From the NCBI GenBank assembly GCA_013399855.1, contig VXAY01002462.1, positions 1,109,259 through 1,173,258 on the forward strand: a DNA stretch of 64,000 bases, read 5' to 3'. Position numbers and translations under genes: made by a program. Source of the DNA: Oxyruncus cristatus. Its lineage: Eukaryota; Chordata; Aves; Passeriformes; Cotingidae. The notes under the pieces are model-generated. The model was not told where the DNA came from. It made no database searches and was given only the letters and a program-made list of their open reading frames with translations. This document shows, in pieces, positions 26,927-38,467 of this stretch (positions are counted from its first letter, which is position 1; every line of letters begins with the position of its first letter).

Positions 26927-28370
26927 CTAAGGCAAAGGAAGATTTCCAGGTCAGCATGCATGAGGGAAAAAAAAGCCAGACTGAAGCTATGCCAGCAAGA
27001 AGAATCTTGGTCAGTAGTTAATTGTCTGAACTTCTTACAAATAAAACCAAAAAAATTCCCGTAAGTTTTCATCTTCAGTTGTTAGTTTGGTTATTCTGAA
27101 AATTAATATGCTTTTGTATGTGACTTTTCATTCAGGAAGAGGACTCAAAGCACATTAGTTACATATAATGCATTTGAGGAAACTGAAGACTCTTTGGGTC
27201 TGCTAGTCACAGCACTGGGCTTTCTAAGTGAAAGCTAACTGCTTATTTGGATTACTCTAGTATGAACTTCTCCAGGTAACTTGAACTAGTTGCACTTTTT
27301 ATTTTCCTATTTCATAATACTACATTTTTCCTACAACTTTTTAAAGATAATTTTTATGTAAAGTATTTTTGAGCTAGTTAAGATTAATTTTTCTTATACC
27401 CACTTGGGTTGTTGTTTGGAAAGTGAACACACTACACATATACTTAACATTCAGCACACAGAGACTGATCACTTAGAGGTGGCAAGCTTTTAATTAGGTG
27501 GGTATGTAACTGTCTGAGGCCTGAGTTTTACCACTAAGACAAAAAAAAGCTGAAAATTCTGAACTGTTTATGTGCCTGAAGTATCCAGACTTCTCTGATA
27601 GAGCTGTAACAATCACTGTCTGCTACAGATAACTATTACCACGGTTCACATTAATAAAATCTGTTATTTGTTCATTTTCCAGCAGTTCTATGATTGCCTC
27701 TAAATGGTTAAGCACACTGTGATACATATATATTAAGGAATATAAAAAAAATTAAAAGGTCAGATCCAACATGATGCAGCTGGAGAATGATGCAAAGAAA
27801 AAAATATTGGAAAATTAAGGACAAAATTATATGAAAGATCACTCATTTACATAGAACAGCCTGGGTGCTATTAGAAATGTGGCAACGAGTGAGGAAAATA
27901 GATCATCTACCATCTGCAGACAATTAAACTCAAAACTGCTGCTGCATAATATTTTGAAATATCCCTCTGCAACATTGAAATGCAGTGTTGATAGTAGCTT
28001 CTAGAGTACTGTTGCTATTGGATTTAAAATATTATAATATCCTTTTCTCTCTCATAATTAATGAAAGGCTTCCAACATTGCAAAATTAGAACAATGATGT
28101 CTCCCTCTTCAGAACTGGATTCCTAGGAGATAACCAAGATGTTTCTATCCAGACAGTGTTGTAAGTCATATTAGGAAATATAGTCTTAATATAAATCACA
28201 AACCACCCCAAAGTTGATAGTAATAAACTTGGAGGAGTTTGGAATATTTTCAACTTCGTCTGCTGAGATTTTAGTCATTTAGCTTGAAAAAAGAGTAGGT
28301 ATATGAAAGCCATATTTCAAGCAATATATGACAACCTTTATTACCACTGGTACAAAAAGCTCTTCCTGAT

Positions 28371-28390
28371 TTTTGTTTGTTTGTTTGTTT
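28371..28390. repeat. (TTTG)n microsatellite
   Basis: About five TTTG units on the plus strand in intron. Confidence 0.8.
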
Positions 28391-30146
28391 AATTATCTTG
28401 TCAAAAATAATGGGAGTGGAAACTCTGCAGTCTCCACATTTGTACATACACCAAATAGTCTCAGAGGTCCTAGAAGCCTTTCTCTATAGAAAACTAAGAT
28501 CAGGAGACTCCACGTCACAAGAATATGCTGTCTGATCCTTCTCCTAACAAAGTCAGTGGCTTCTTTTGACTTCAGCAGAAGCAGAAGGAGAATTTTCAGC
28601 TCTACAAAACCCAATATTCTCATCCTACATTACACTTGCAGTCATTGCAATTAGGATTTTTATATGATCTCTAAAAGAACACATTTAACAGAGGTTTCAT
28701 TTGCAAAGATGTAACTATCATAAAACAAGAGCGTTTTTTAAAAGGGTACAAATTGAGATTGCTTAAAATATACTTGATGGAATGAGAAAGAATTATCTAA
28801 CTACTGACCCTAGACACGGATTTGATCCAGTAGAATTAAGCTGTACTTTTTTAGAGATAGGCTGTACTCTTCTAAGAAGCCTGTCAATATGATAATTGAT
28901 GTCTGGTGTACTTTGATATGGCAACACAGTTTAGTGTCACCAGTTGAACACGTGCTTCACAGTACAGCACACGCATTATTTCTGTTGACATGAACTGGAG
29001 GGAAAAGTGTACTCGGAATACAGGACAGTTCTGCAGGATCTGGGGCAAACTCCCTCTGTATCTCTATATTGCACTTATTTGTTTTTATTTTAACAGAAAA
29101 AAAAGTGTGCGACGGGCCATAGAATGAACACTGCATGACTCATAGACAAAAGTGATTCTCAATGATCTTATGAAGGTCTTAAGGGAACCAACAACTTTAT
29201 TATCTGAAGGTGAGATAATTAAAGGAAATACAGCTAGCAGGTGATACAGCTATGCCCATGACATGTTCTGAATTGCCATATTGGTCCTGAGGGCAGACTT
29301 CAAACAGGCTAACCACATATCCTTACTACAGACAATGAGGTGGCTTGGCCAAGCTCAGCTGACTCAATGGAGCAGCTCTGAGGTTGTCTTAGGTGACCTT
29401 GATCCTGGGAAGTGCTGCCAATGCACTTGGTGCAATCATCAAATTCCACAGGAATGGAATTGCAGAAAATTTCAACAAAAAAGCAGACAGTTAGCTACAC
29501 TACCATGTTTATTTTGCAGCTCCTATTTTATGGCACAGGCCTTCATCCAGTAAAGTACTGGATATGTCTACTTACACATCTACTTTAGGACAGAATATCT
29601 GCAATGTAGTCAGTAAGATTATTCTTTGTGCTCCAAATTAGGTACATAACTGACTTGATTAAGGCCTAAAAGCATAAGATTTCCAACATTCTTATTAATT
29701 CTAGAGCACACTTACTAATTCCAATGGCCTACACAAGGCTGAAGATAATTTCAGGATCAGACCTTCATTTAAAAGAAGATTTCACCAGTTTTATACAAGA
29801 ATGGCATAAAGCACTTCCTCTAGCTTTAAAAACCATCAGACACGAACTTCTGAAGATAAGAGAAGCCCAGAAAATAAACATTTCAGAAATGCTACTAATA
29901 CATGAAAACCAGATGTTGTAGTGGGGAGCATTCACAATCTTATTTGTAAGAAGCACTACAGTGCATAAATAAGAGGGACATAACAAGCACACAGAGCTTA
30001 AGTAGCTTACTGTCTACTAGCTACACGGTAGTCACAAAGCTTGGTGGAAAATGGTGCAAGTCTGTAAGAAATCTGACACAGAAAGCCATCAGAGCAGCCT
30101 TTGCTTACGGGGTAACAAACAGTATGAATGCTGCAGTTAGCTGTTT

Positions 30147-30183
30147 GGGGGGGTGGGGGTGGAGAGAAAGGGAGGTGAGTGGG
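30147..30183 (+). other. G-rich patch, possible loose G-quadruplex
   Basis: Runs of seven and five G separated by one T are followed by two GGG runs at longer spacing (loops of about 8-10 bases). This is a relaxed rather than canonical quadruplex motif. On the gene strand it is C-rich, so any RNA structure would be in an antisense transcript. Confidence 0.35.
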
Positions 30184-31269
30184 AGAAGACAATTTTCTGT
30201 CTTGCCCCAATGGAGGTGTGGTGACTTCTGAACTACAGACATAAAGCATTTTCACTATCTTTTTCTAGTCCAAATGTGGAAAGTCCAAAGAGGGCACAGA
30301 ATTCTGCTTTTCTCTTAAGTATCTCTGTTAGATCTGAAGGGAAAACATCTGTCCACACAGGTATTATTATTAACATAGTAAAATATGTCATGGTCTCCAT
30401 TTAATTTTTTTATTAATACAGATTAAAAATATAATATAAACATTCACTTGATAAGCAGGGAAATCAGTGCTTTACAGAAGCCCTCCAAGAAAGTTTTGCA
30501 CCGGGAACCCGGTTTCAAAGTCCTCACAATAACCTCTCCCATTATTTTACAGGCTTCACAAAGGTATTATGAAAGATTATGAAACATGCTATCAAAACAG
30601 AAATGTAGGGAGATCTGTTTAAAATAAAAGCCGCATTTCTCACATCTCCATTGCCGAATGGGTTAGCTCAGAGTAGCTTGTTGCTATGGGAGCTATTCCA
30701 ATCCACAAAGTTACCCTCGTTTCTCAAATGAGAGAGTGAGAATTTTCAGTCAGTCAAGTAATTTGAATAGTTGAACATCCATTAGTGATTATGAATACAA
30801 ATCTTCAAATAATTTAAAATCCATTCCTCTAATCACCTATTATGATTTCCGAGGCAACGTAGTCCACTCCTGGTATCTCTAAAACTACTCAAAAATAACA
30901 ACATAGGATTTCACTTGAATCTGGAATTAATCTCTCATCTACATTATATTGGGTTTTAGTTCAGGTATTTTCTATGTTTTAGTAAGCAGTCAGTAAATTA
31001 AAATTACAACTACTTCCTTTGGCTTGGAAAAAAGACAGGAATCAGTTTAAAGAGGCATAAAAATGTATTTGTCACATCAGGGAGGATCAAGCCTTTCAAC
31101 AGGAGCAACTTTATGGTAACATTTCTGATACTTTTAACTAATGAGATTCTCATCCATCCCATTTAGACTTAGTGGTTGTGGTGGAATTGTGGAGTCTGCA
31201 TGTAAAGGAAATCATAGTGGGATCTGTTGCATAAGGGATAGTCACCGAGACAAGCATGATCTCCTGCAA

Positions 31270-31295
31270 GATACAGTGGTATGATACAGTGGTAT
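31270..31295. repeat. Perfect 13-bp tandem duplication
   Basis: GATACAGTGGTAT occurs twice back to back without mismatch. Identity suggests a recent slippage event, or an allele that may vary in copy number. Confidence 0.8.
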
Positions 31296-31907
31296 AGGGA
31301 GGAAACATTTTTTGTTTCATACTCTCGGCCAGGTGTCCAAACTGCAAGATGGTATTACCTGTTCCTACTCACAGCATCACTTTCTCCCCTTTTCCTCTAT
31401 TACAATCTCCAAACAATTTCACTATGCCATCACTTCTTTCTCAGATTTTGAAGTTGCCACCAGCTAGAAGTATTAAAGGTGACACTACAAAGATAATCAC
31501 AGACAGATCTAGACCCCACAGATAAACAGATCAGCACTATGTTTATCTTTCCTTGTTTGGGGATAAAACCTGTAACTACCACTGTCTCAGTTATACAAAC
31601 TTCTTTCACAAATGGCAGTATCATGCGCTGACAGTCAAATTAATATAGATGATCTGTACCATGAAAATAAAGAACATGTATTCTCTGCTTTTCTTTTATA
31701 AAGCAATTAAGATAACACAATGCTTATGAGTAAGGGGTAATTTTTCACTACGGATAGATAAGCAGCTAGTATACACTCTGCAACTGGCAGCTTTACAACC
31801 CTACTATATACATAAAAGTCCAAAATATTTATTGTGAGATCATATAAAAACCCACAGAATATATTTTAAAAACTCTGTGTTCAAAAATAAGTAATGCATT
31901 TATTATT

Positions 31908-31931
31908 AAAACAAACAAACAAACAAACAAA
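31908..31931. repeat. (AAAC)n microsatellite
   Basis: About six units of the AAAC repeat in intron, shortly before the 37-nt exon on the plus-strand map. Confidence 0.85.
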
Positions 31932-32094
31932 TTTCCTAAATCTCAGCTAGAAAAGCAAATGATTCTATAAAAATTCTGTAATTGGTTTAGTCAGGCCTTT
32001 GAGCAGTATGAACTCTTCTGGGAGGCTGCAAGGACCATGTGAGGAGAAGGTCAGCAAGCTGAAGTACAGAATACATGACATAATATGAACATAC

Positions 32095-32131
32095 CTTTTG
32101 TGGCTACCCTGACGCAGTCGATTTTGGTTTC
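32095..32131 (-). CDS. PTPRM: PTPRM micro-exon: end of fourth FN3 repeat
   Basis: This 37-nt exon is too short to stand out as an open reading frame. It encodes ETKIDCVRVATK plus the first base of a Gly or Ala codon. It has acceptor tttgacacag and donor gtatgt on the minus strand. It enters in phase 0, matching the end of the preceding exon 1,139 nt away, and leaves in phase 1, matching both the candidate cassette exon and the transmembrane exon. Human PTPRM, as I recall it, has the same segment with Gln in place of the Arg before VATK. The residues finish the last strand of the fourth FN3 repeat, and the Cys is conserved in PTPRT (from memory). The exon sits between the FN3 body and the membrane-proximal stalk. 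Confidence 0.95.
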
Positions 32132-33270
32132 CTGTGTCAAATAAAGAAGAAAAAGGTCACACCTTGTGTTTCTAAGCAGAGAATATCATCCAGGATTCTA
32201 TTCTTAAAAGTACTGATAAAATGTTAGAGAAGAATGTGCCTCATTACATATTTAACTGTTTATTAGGTAACTCCAAAGTGCATTCATAATATGGACAAAC
32301 ATTGCTTGGGTATGGTACATAAACATTTCACTTAATATTCCTCTAAAACTAGAAAATATGTGAAAGATATTCACAAGAGCACAGGTAAGTGTTCAGCTTT
32401 TTAACTTCGGTAACATAATGACTTCTGGAGATTTTTCTTTTTCTTACAGATAGTATAGTTTGAGGCATCATGCGAGACAATTTTGGAAAACAAAAATAAT
32501 CAATGATGTTTCACATTTCTACGCTGTCAGTGCACTGTGAAAGAGGGACCATTATGGTCTCTGGCAGAAAACATTTCCAGGCTGTCAGCACAGACAGTCA
32601 AAGTTTATCAAGAATTGAAGGACTCTGTGTAGGTCTGTCCAGGAAATGAAAAACAATTCCAGGAAGAATTAAGTCTGATGAAACATGATCTGTGAAGATC
32701 TTTTTACACACTTTTTGTTTCACTTCCATCTATCTCTTTTCTTTTTTACTGTTTGGAGAAAGGAACAAAAAAAGTGCTTTCTAATTCAATCAGGGCAACC
32801 AAATGAGAAAATGAGAGTTCAAGGCCTTAGAAACCAAGGTAATAGGACTGGACATACCAAGACAGATGTGCTAAAACCCACAATCAAGTTTGGCTTAAAT
32901 TTAACCAAAAAAATCGCAACATCCTCCTGTTCAAAGCAAAAACCCAAAAACAAACAAAAAAAAAAAGAAGAAAAAAAGCCAGTCAAATACAGTCACTGGA
33001 CAGCTTTTAGATAATAAGACAGAATGTTAACATACTACTTTGCCTGCTCACTACTGACAAAATGTGCTGTTCTCCCCTCCTCTTTCCTGTAACCTTTAAT
33101 CATTAAGCAATATTGTGTTAGGAAAACTGTTATTTTTTAAACTCAGTGTGTTAAATTTCACGGTTACTTCATTTTCTCATTAGCAACTAAATTGGGCATC
33201 TTGCTAGCTGGTGCCAATCATTTATTTACACACAAATACTGTATAAAATCACGCCTGTCACAAGACTTAC
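32132..33270. other. PTPRM: Short PTPRM intron between FN3 body exon and 37-nt exon
   Basis: At 1,139 nt this is the shortest intron in the window. It has donor gtaagt and acceptor tttgacacag on the minus strand. An A-rich run at about 32936-32981 is the only repeat-like feature. A 109-codon plus-strand open frame (32685-33014) ends in that Lys/Gln-rich A run and is best read as chance. Confidence 0.75.
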
Positions 33271-33544
33271 CCCATTGGCTCTGCTAGCAGCTTGAAAATA
33301 GATGCTGTAGCTCTTGTGAGGAAGAAGAGGAGTGTTCCAGAAACCACTGTAGGTTTTGTTATCACCAATAGTAAAAGGTTGAGCAGCTTGTAAACCATTG
33401 GCTGGAAACTCTGCAGCAAAGTAGTACCGGGAATTCAAGAGTGAGGCATTCTGGAAATGAATGGGCACCGGGTAGCACTTCAGGATTTCAGTAGTCTTTT
33501 TGGTCCTCCGTGGGCGTTCTTCTTCAACAACTATTTGATAGACA
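33271..33544 (-). CDS. PTPRM: PTPRM exon: body of fourth fibronectin III repeat
   Basis: This 274-nt exon encodes about 91 residues, most of the fourth FN3 repeat. The acceptor is cattcttag and the donor is gtaagt, a perfect consensus. The first T completes the Ser codon started in the upstream exon, and the exon ends in phase 0 after SRANG. Visible features are the opening VYQIVVEEERPRR, a basic stretch RPRRTKK, sequons NAS and NKT, and the closing YFQAASRANG. In this receptor family the precursor is cut by furin-like proteases in the fourth FN3 repeat into two subunits that stay associated, and the basic stretch is the natural candidate for the site; that link is inference from family knowledge. 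Compared with remembered human PTPRM there are only scattered substitutions. Open frame beyond both splice sites is not conserved and is intron. Confidence 0.97.
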
Positions 33545-34689
33545 CTAAGAATGTAGAGAGGAAAGAACAAAAGAAACACTGGTTATTTAAAGACATGAGC
33601 AGTCAACTTATTCTGAAGCCATAATACAATATTTGTGGGGAAAAAAAGAACTGTTAAAAACAAAGAACACAAGAATAAAGTGTCATTTCGATATTAAGGT
33701 GTATACATTTCTGGAATAGATATATACTTTTAAACAAATTCAGTTTGCCCTGGAAAAACAAAATTAGCCATACACACCACAGCTTTTCATACAATGGAGG
33801 ACAGAACGTTTTCTTGTTCAAACTCTCGTACAACAAAAAGTGTGCTTAATTAGTGCTAAAATGTGGAATTAAATACTATTTTGTTCACCAAAGTAAGTAT
33901 AAAGCTATAAATTTCATTCTCTGTCCTGTTTATCCTATCTAAATAAAATGAAATTAGTACTAAGTAAAAATGAATAAATAAATTACAGAGACAGGGAACA
34001 GCATTTGCTTAACTGTTGACATTATAACTATTTATAAAAGCACACACAGTAAAGTTTCAGTAGCATGTTGACTATTGTTGAGCAGGAATAAAACATTTTC
34101 TGACAGAAGTTATTCTCACTCAGAGAATAGTTTTTACACACTTCTATAGATAACCACATTTTTAAGTGTTTCTGTATTCTGCAAAGCAATTCATTTCATG
34201 CTTGCAGTCTTCGCTGTACTGGGGCCCACAGAGAATGGTCCATCTCTCTCCACTGTAAAGGTGCTATGGACATTCAAGCAGGAACAAAGAAATTGCAATT
34301 TCTGCTGTATATGCAAACTGTAATCATTATACCTCTGCAGTTGCTGAAAAAGACTGAGTCAGTGCTTTTAAATTTGTGAAGTGGGAAGTCCATGTCTCTA
34401 AAGAGGACTAGCTTGCAAGTTTATTGCTTCACTGGGGGCCAGTGATTCTTAATCAATATTTGTCTCGTGGAATCTTGAATCCCAGTAAGCAAGTTAGTCT
34501 AGGTAATTGATGTTAACGTGGCAGTGTGTCCACACTTTTGCACATCATCCAAATCCAATAACAATTTATGATCTTTGAAGTTGATAGTTCAGAAAAAGCT
34601 GCAATCTCTTGGTAGGTTAAGTTTCTTAAAGACGAAATATCCCCATGGTCTTCTGACATGCTATCATCTGTAGGTAGAGGATTATGTTT
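33545..34689. other. PTPRM: Intron sequence, nothing recognised
   Basis: AT-rich intron between the FN3 body exon and the first CR1 fragment. No gene, repeat or conserved signal was recognised. Confidence 0.65.
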
Positions 34690-34947
34690 ACAGAATCACA
34701 GACTCCATTAGGTTGGAAAAGACTTCTAAGATCATCGAGTCCAGCCTACAATTGAACACCACCATGTCAACCAGACCATGGCACTGAGTGCCACGTCCAG
34801 CCTTAAAGCCCAGTCTTTCCTTAAAAAAGTCCAGGAATGGTGACTCCCTCACCTCCCTGGGCAGCCCATTCCAATATCTAGTCACCCCTTCTCTGAAGAA
34901 TTTCTTCCTATGTCCAATCTAAACCACCCCTGGTGCAGCTTGAGGCA
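34690..34947 (-). mobile_element. CR1 LINE 3' fragment (sense on minus strand)
   Basis: The plus strand begins with cagaatcacagactcc and then ggttggaaaagac, atcatcgagtccagcc, ccctgggcagccc and cttctctgaagaatttcttc, the reverse complement of the 3' end of avian CR1 retrotransposons. The 3' tail is therefore on the left and the element reads on the minus strand, the same direction as PTPRM. It is 5' truncated at about 34947, as most CR1 copies are, and diverged by many substitutions. A minus-strand open frame of 65 codons across it is not a complete ORF2 part. Confidence 0.92.
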
Positions 34948-35314
34948 GAAGATTCTGCCCAAAGTACAGCGACACTCGGGTTGAGCCTCTGCATGTCTGT
35001 CTTAGTCTTGTCCCAACAGGACTTATTGGCTTAGTCATATCACTGCACAGCTATGGTTATTCCCCTTGAAGGCAAATCTGGCTTAGAAACAGAGATGACT
35101 TTGTGCAGTCACCAACCCAGCTCACAACCTGCAGCTGCTGGGGCTGTGCTAGACTCCAGCTCCTTTGGGTGCTGGTATAGGGCTTTCCAGCTCTTGCACT
35201 CTCCCGAGCCTTACCCACTCAGCACCCAACCAGACTATCACACTGCTCCTACACTGCAGCTGCCTTTGCATGTTTAGATAATGCTGTGTGTTGAATGATG
35301 TCCCATCAATGGGA
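34948..35314. other. Spacer between two CR1 fragments
   Basis: About 370 bases, more GC-rich than the surrounding intron. It is not obviously CR1. It could be an older unrecognised repeat or unique DNA. A 74-codon plus-strand frame (35053-35277) has no recognisable similarity. Confidence 0.5.
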
Positions 35315-35420
35315 CTTTAGGCAACCTGGTCTAGAGGAAGGTGTCCCTGCCCACATCAGGGTGTCAGACTAGATGATCTTTAAAAGTCCCTTCCAATGCA
35401 AACCATTCTGTGATTCTCTG
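35315..35420 (+). mobile_element. CR1 LINE 3' fragment (sense on plus strand)
   Basis: The words gcaacctggtctagaggaag, gtgtccctgccca, gactagatgatctttaaaag and cccttccaatgcaaaccatt, ending attctgtgattct, are the terminal 100 or so bases of an avian CR1 in forward orientation. It lies head-to-head with the fragment at 34690-34947, the 3' tails pointing away from each other. It is antisense to PTPRM. Confidence 0.93.
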
Positions 35421-38394
35421 ACACCACAATGCTGGGTTTGCAGAGTCTTCATAGTTAAATATCACCAACAGGCAGAAAATCTCTCCATCTCACTGTCTTT
35501 TACCAGACTTACTAACCCTATACCACAGACCCTGTTAACTATGATTTTAAGATCCAGCATCCAGTAGGAGATGCTGCCTTCTATGCTGACAAAAAATGCC
35601 CAGAAAGTTAACATTAAGAATGCTTAAATACCTCTTCTTCTGTCTAATGTAGACTTTCACCACAGTGGAGCTTTAGTTTATGTTAACACACTCAAATCTT
35701 ACTGTCTTCATGAAGGTATCTACACATTTATAAATCTACATATCCTAAAAAACTAAGCAGGCAGAAGGTGTCTACTTTTAGGACAACTTAATTGCTTCCC
35801 AGGCTCCACTGACTATAATAACTAAATGCTCAGCTCAATGTAGACATCTGTAAGTGGGCACCTAAACTTGAATGTTTAAATCTGATACTGAATCCCATGC
35901 AGAAATCTAACAATGCATAAATTTAGTACAGCCAGGGAGATAGAGAAATGTCTTGAGGGTCCACTTGAAGGCCACTGTCTGTACATTTTGCAGCTCTGTG
36001 CACTGAATTCTTCATATCAAGAAGAAAGATTTTCATCAGTTGATTAATTCCATGCTGAGTAGTAAATGAAGGTCAACACACCGCAATCTTTCTTTGATCC
36101 TGTGAGAACTGACTTGTAAAAAAAACTAGCCATGAAATATCTATATTACAATCTTGTTTTTCTCTTCCAAATCAATTTTTGACATGATTTTAGAAATTAA
36201 TTTTCTAGAACAAAACAGTTGCTTAGAACTGGGATTCCAAGCTACTTTAGTAACAGCATGTTACCTCCTCTAACTACTACATTTCACGACAGTGAATGTA
36301 CGATAAATACCAACTGAGAATTTAAATGGAGTATTGGAAAAAAAAAAGTAGAAAGTGATGTAACCATCTATTCTTGCAAGGCAGTGAAGTTGGATAAACT
36401 TGCCTAACACTGCAGTAAATATAAGAATCCCTCAGCTTCACTAAAGCATGATGGATAGTAGGCTAAGTTACCTGGCTGCTGCCTTAGGAGAGTACTGTTA
36501 CCTTTTTTATTGCAGCAGGATTGAATATAAGGGGGACCTCAGACCAGATGAGGCAATATGACCTGTTTCAGTACTGGTTGCAATGAGGATTTTATTAATT
36601 TTTCACTCAGTGAATAAAGCTAAAGATTGTAGATACTTTGGAAACAAATATGTCACTAAAATGCTCCTTTTCCTGTGGGGAATCCGTGTTTAGTTATACT
36701 ACATGCATTAGTCTTTGTATATGTTTTAAATGCCTGCCACCTATTCATTCTCAGATACTTTAAAGAAAGAAGTAAGTTGAATGGAGCAATTTCAAACTCA
36801 AAATGTCTTTTAATCCTTACTCCACAGACAAATTAGATTTGCAAGCATCTAGACCTCAAATCTATTTGCTCTTTAATAATTTAAGCACTGAAAGGTCAAA
36901 CAGCTCTCTTCTGTTCCCCTTCATCAGAGTCCAACTGCTAATGAAAAATAACTAAATCCTTTCTACTGGCCAATTTCCACACACTACTGTTTCCCTCACG
37001 TAAATTAACACATTATGAGCACCTGGGTCAATGGAAACCTGACAGAATTTATGAGTGATACTTTTTACACTTGTAAAAATGAGATCATCTTGCTAATCAA
37101 TTTAAAAAAAATACCCCAATTACAATTATAATCCAAAAGCTTTTTATAATTCTTACTATTAACATTGCTTTCTTTAATACATAGCAGCTGAACTGCCTAC
37201 TCTGAAAAGGGTTCAAATTTAGTGAATTGAGCTAGCACTGCACCAAGATTCTATTATTCCTCTTAGGTATTAGTCAGATTTTCCTGCTTGTTTGAAGTTG
37301 CATTATTCCTTTTCCCCACCTCTGCAATTCAGAGAATAACATTTTCCTACCTGTAATCCAAAAAATAAATTCTACACTGCAGTGAAAGGTGCCAAAAGCA
37401 TATCGGCTATGGGTAGAATTTAGACTGATCTTTCTGAAGGAAAGAAATGTAATTCAAGTATAATTCACATTATGCAGTCCTAATATAGAATTTTCATGCC
37501 TTGGAAATAAAATTTCTATTTTTATATAGACTGAAATTTACTGTTCCTTTGAGAAAGGAACATATGGGAATTGTTTTTAACCTAGGATTCAAATATCTCA
37601 AATTTGAGGATTAAAAAAGGTGTATGGGAAAAGGAAAAAAAAATACGTAATGTTTAGGCAACTTTTTATTTTAACAATTCCAAACCAGTTCCAAATGTAA
37701 ATGCTTATGCAGAGATACAGATCTGACTATAATAGCTTTAAGTTTTGTTAGAAATTAGATATAGCAGGTTTCTAAGATACTTATTGAAACTGGATTGCTT
37801 ACATTGAAATGGTATGCCAATGTCTCATAAATATACTATTTTTTTTTCAGAGTCAAAAAAGTGACATAAAAGAAGAAAGAAAACATGTTAACAAAGTAAT
37901 AAAAGATGCTCAGAATATTTAGACAAATGGACCAAACCATTACAAAAATTTAAAAGAAGATTTAAGCATGCATCTATTCTGAAGTACATGAAAAGATGGA
38001 TTTTAGTAACTTCCTAAATCAGGAAATTATTCCATGTTACTGGAATGCAGTAAATCAAATTTTAACTAATCAAAGTCTCATTCAAAATAAATTTCCTAGA
38101 AGGACCCCTTTCATACAAGCATGGACTTCAGGATTCTTCATACAGGAGTCCTTAACATGTACAATCTATGCATTTATTACTTGAAATTTAGGAATCTATA
38201 ATTATACCTCCACCAAAACTAATTCCAAATCATAAACAAAGGGAAAACAAGCTTGATTACTTCATAATTGAAATGTCAGTTCAATTTTGTCTCTCTAAAA
38301 CAGCCTTGATGCTTCACATAACTGAAGAAATAAAGAATTTTTTAAAAATTCCTTTTACAGAAGGAACTGAAGTTATTTACCAGTCTTAATACAA
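35421..38394. other. PTPRM: Intron sequence, nothing recognised
   Basis: AT-rich intron with scattered short A or T runs. No coding exon, LINE, LTR or SINE signature was recognised. Confidence 0.65.
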
Positions 38395-38467
38395 CTGCTG
38401 TGTATGATCCTAGGCCAGTCAATTCAATATTCTGGGCCTCAGATCTCTAGCTGTAAAATGAGAACAG
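38395..38467 (+). mobile_element. Ancient MIR-type SINE relic
   Basis: The stretch contains ctgctgtgtatgatcctagg, then ccagtcaattcaatattctg, ggcctcag and ctgtaaaatgagaac. In order and spacing this matches the conserved part of the MIR consensus (gctgtgtgaccttgggcaag, a cactt-type word, ctgggcctcag, ctgtaaaatggg). MIR elements are tRNA-derived and date from before the split of the main amniote lineages, so a bird copy should be short and diverged, as here. The head and tail of the element are not recognisable. Confidence 0.75.

Larger units (their letters stand above)
26927..32094. other. PTPRM: PTPRM intron between the 37-nt exon and the cassette exon
   Basis: Intron sequence of 5.2 kb. The branch point and T-run for the cassette exon are at about 26940-26975 on the minus strand. 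Beyond the microsatellites, the G-rich patch and the 13-bp duplication listed separately, I see nothing that I can name. Open frames are at most 90 codons and unrecognised. Confidence 0.7.

Noticed and set aside
30147..30183. Canonical G-quadruplex
   Set aside because: Only two G-runs are close together; the other two are separated by loops longer than seven bases, so it is listed only as a weak G-rich patch.
32685..33014. 109-codon plus-strand frame with a Lys-rich C-terminus
   Set aside because: The Lys/Gln-rich end is translation of an A-rich run inside a 1.1-kb PTPRM intron on the opposite strand.
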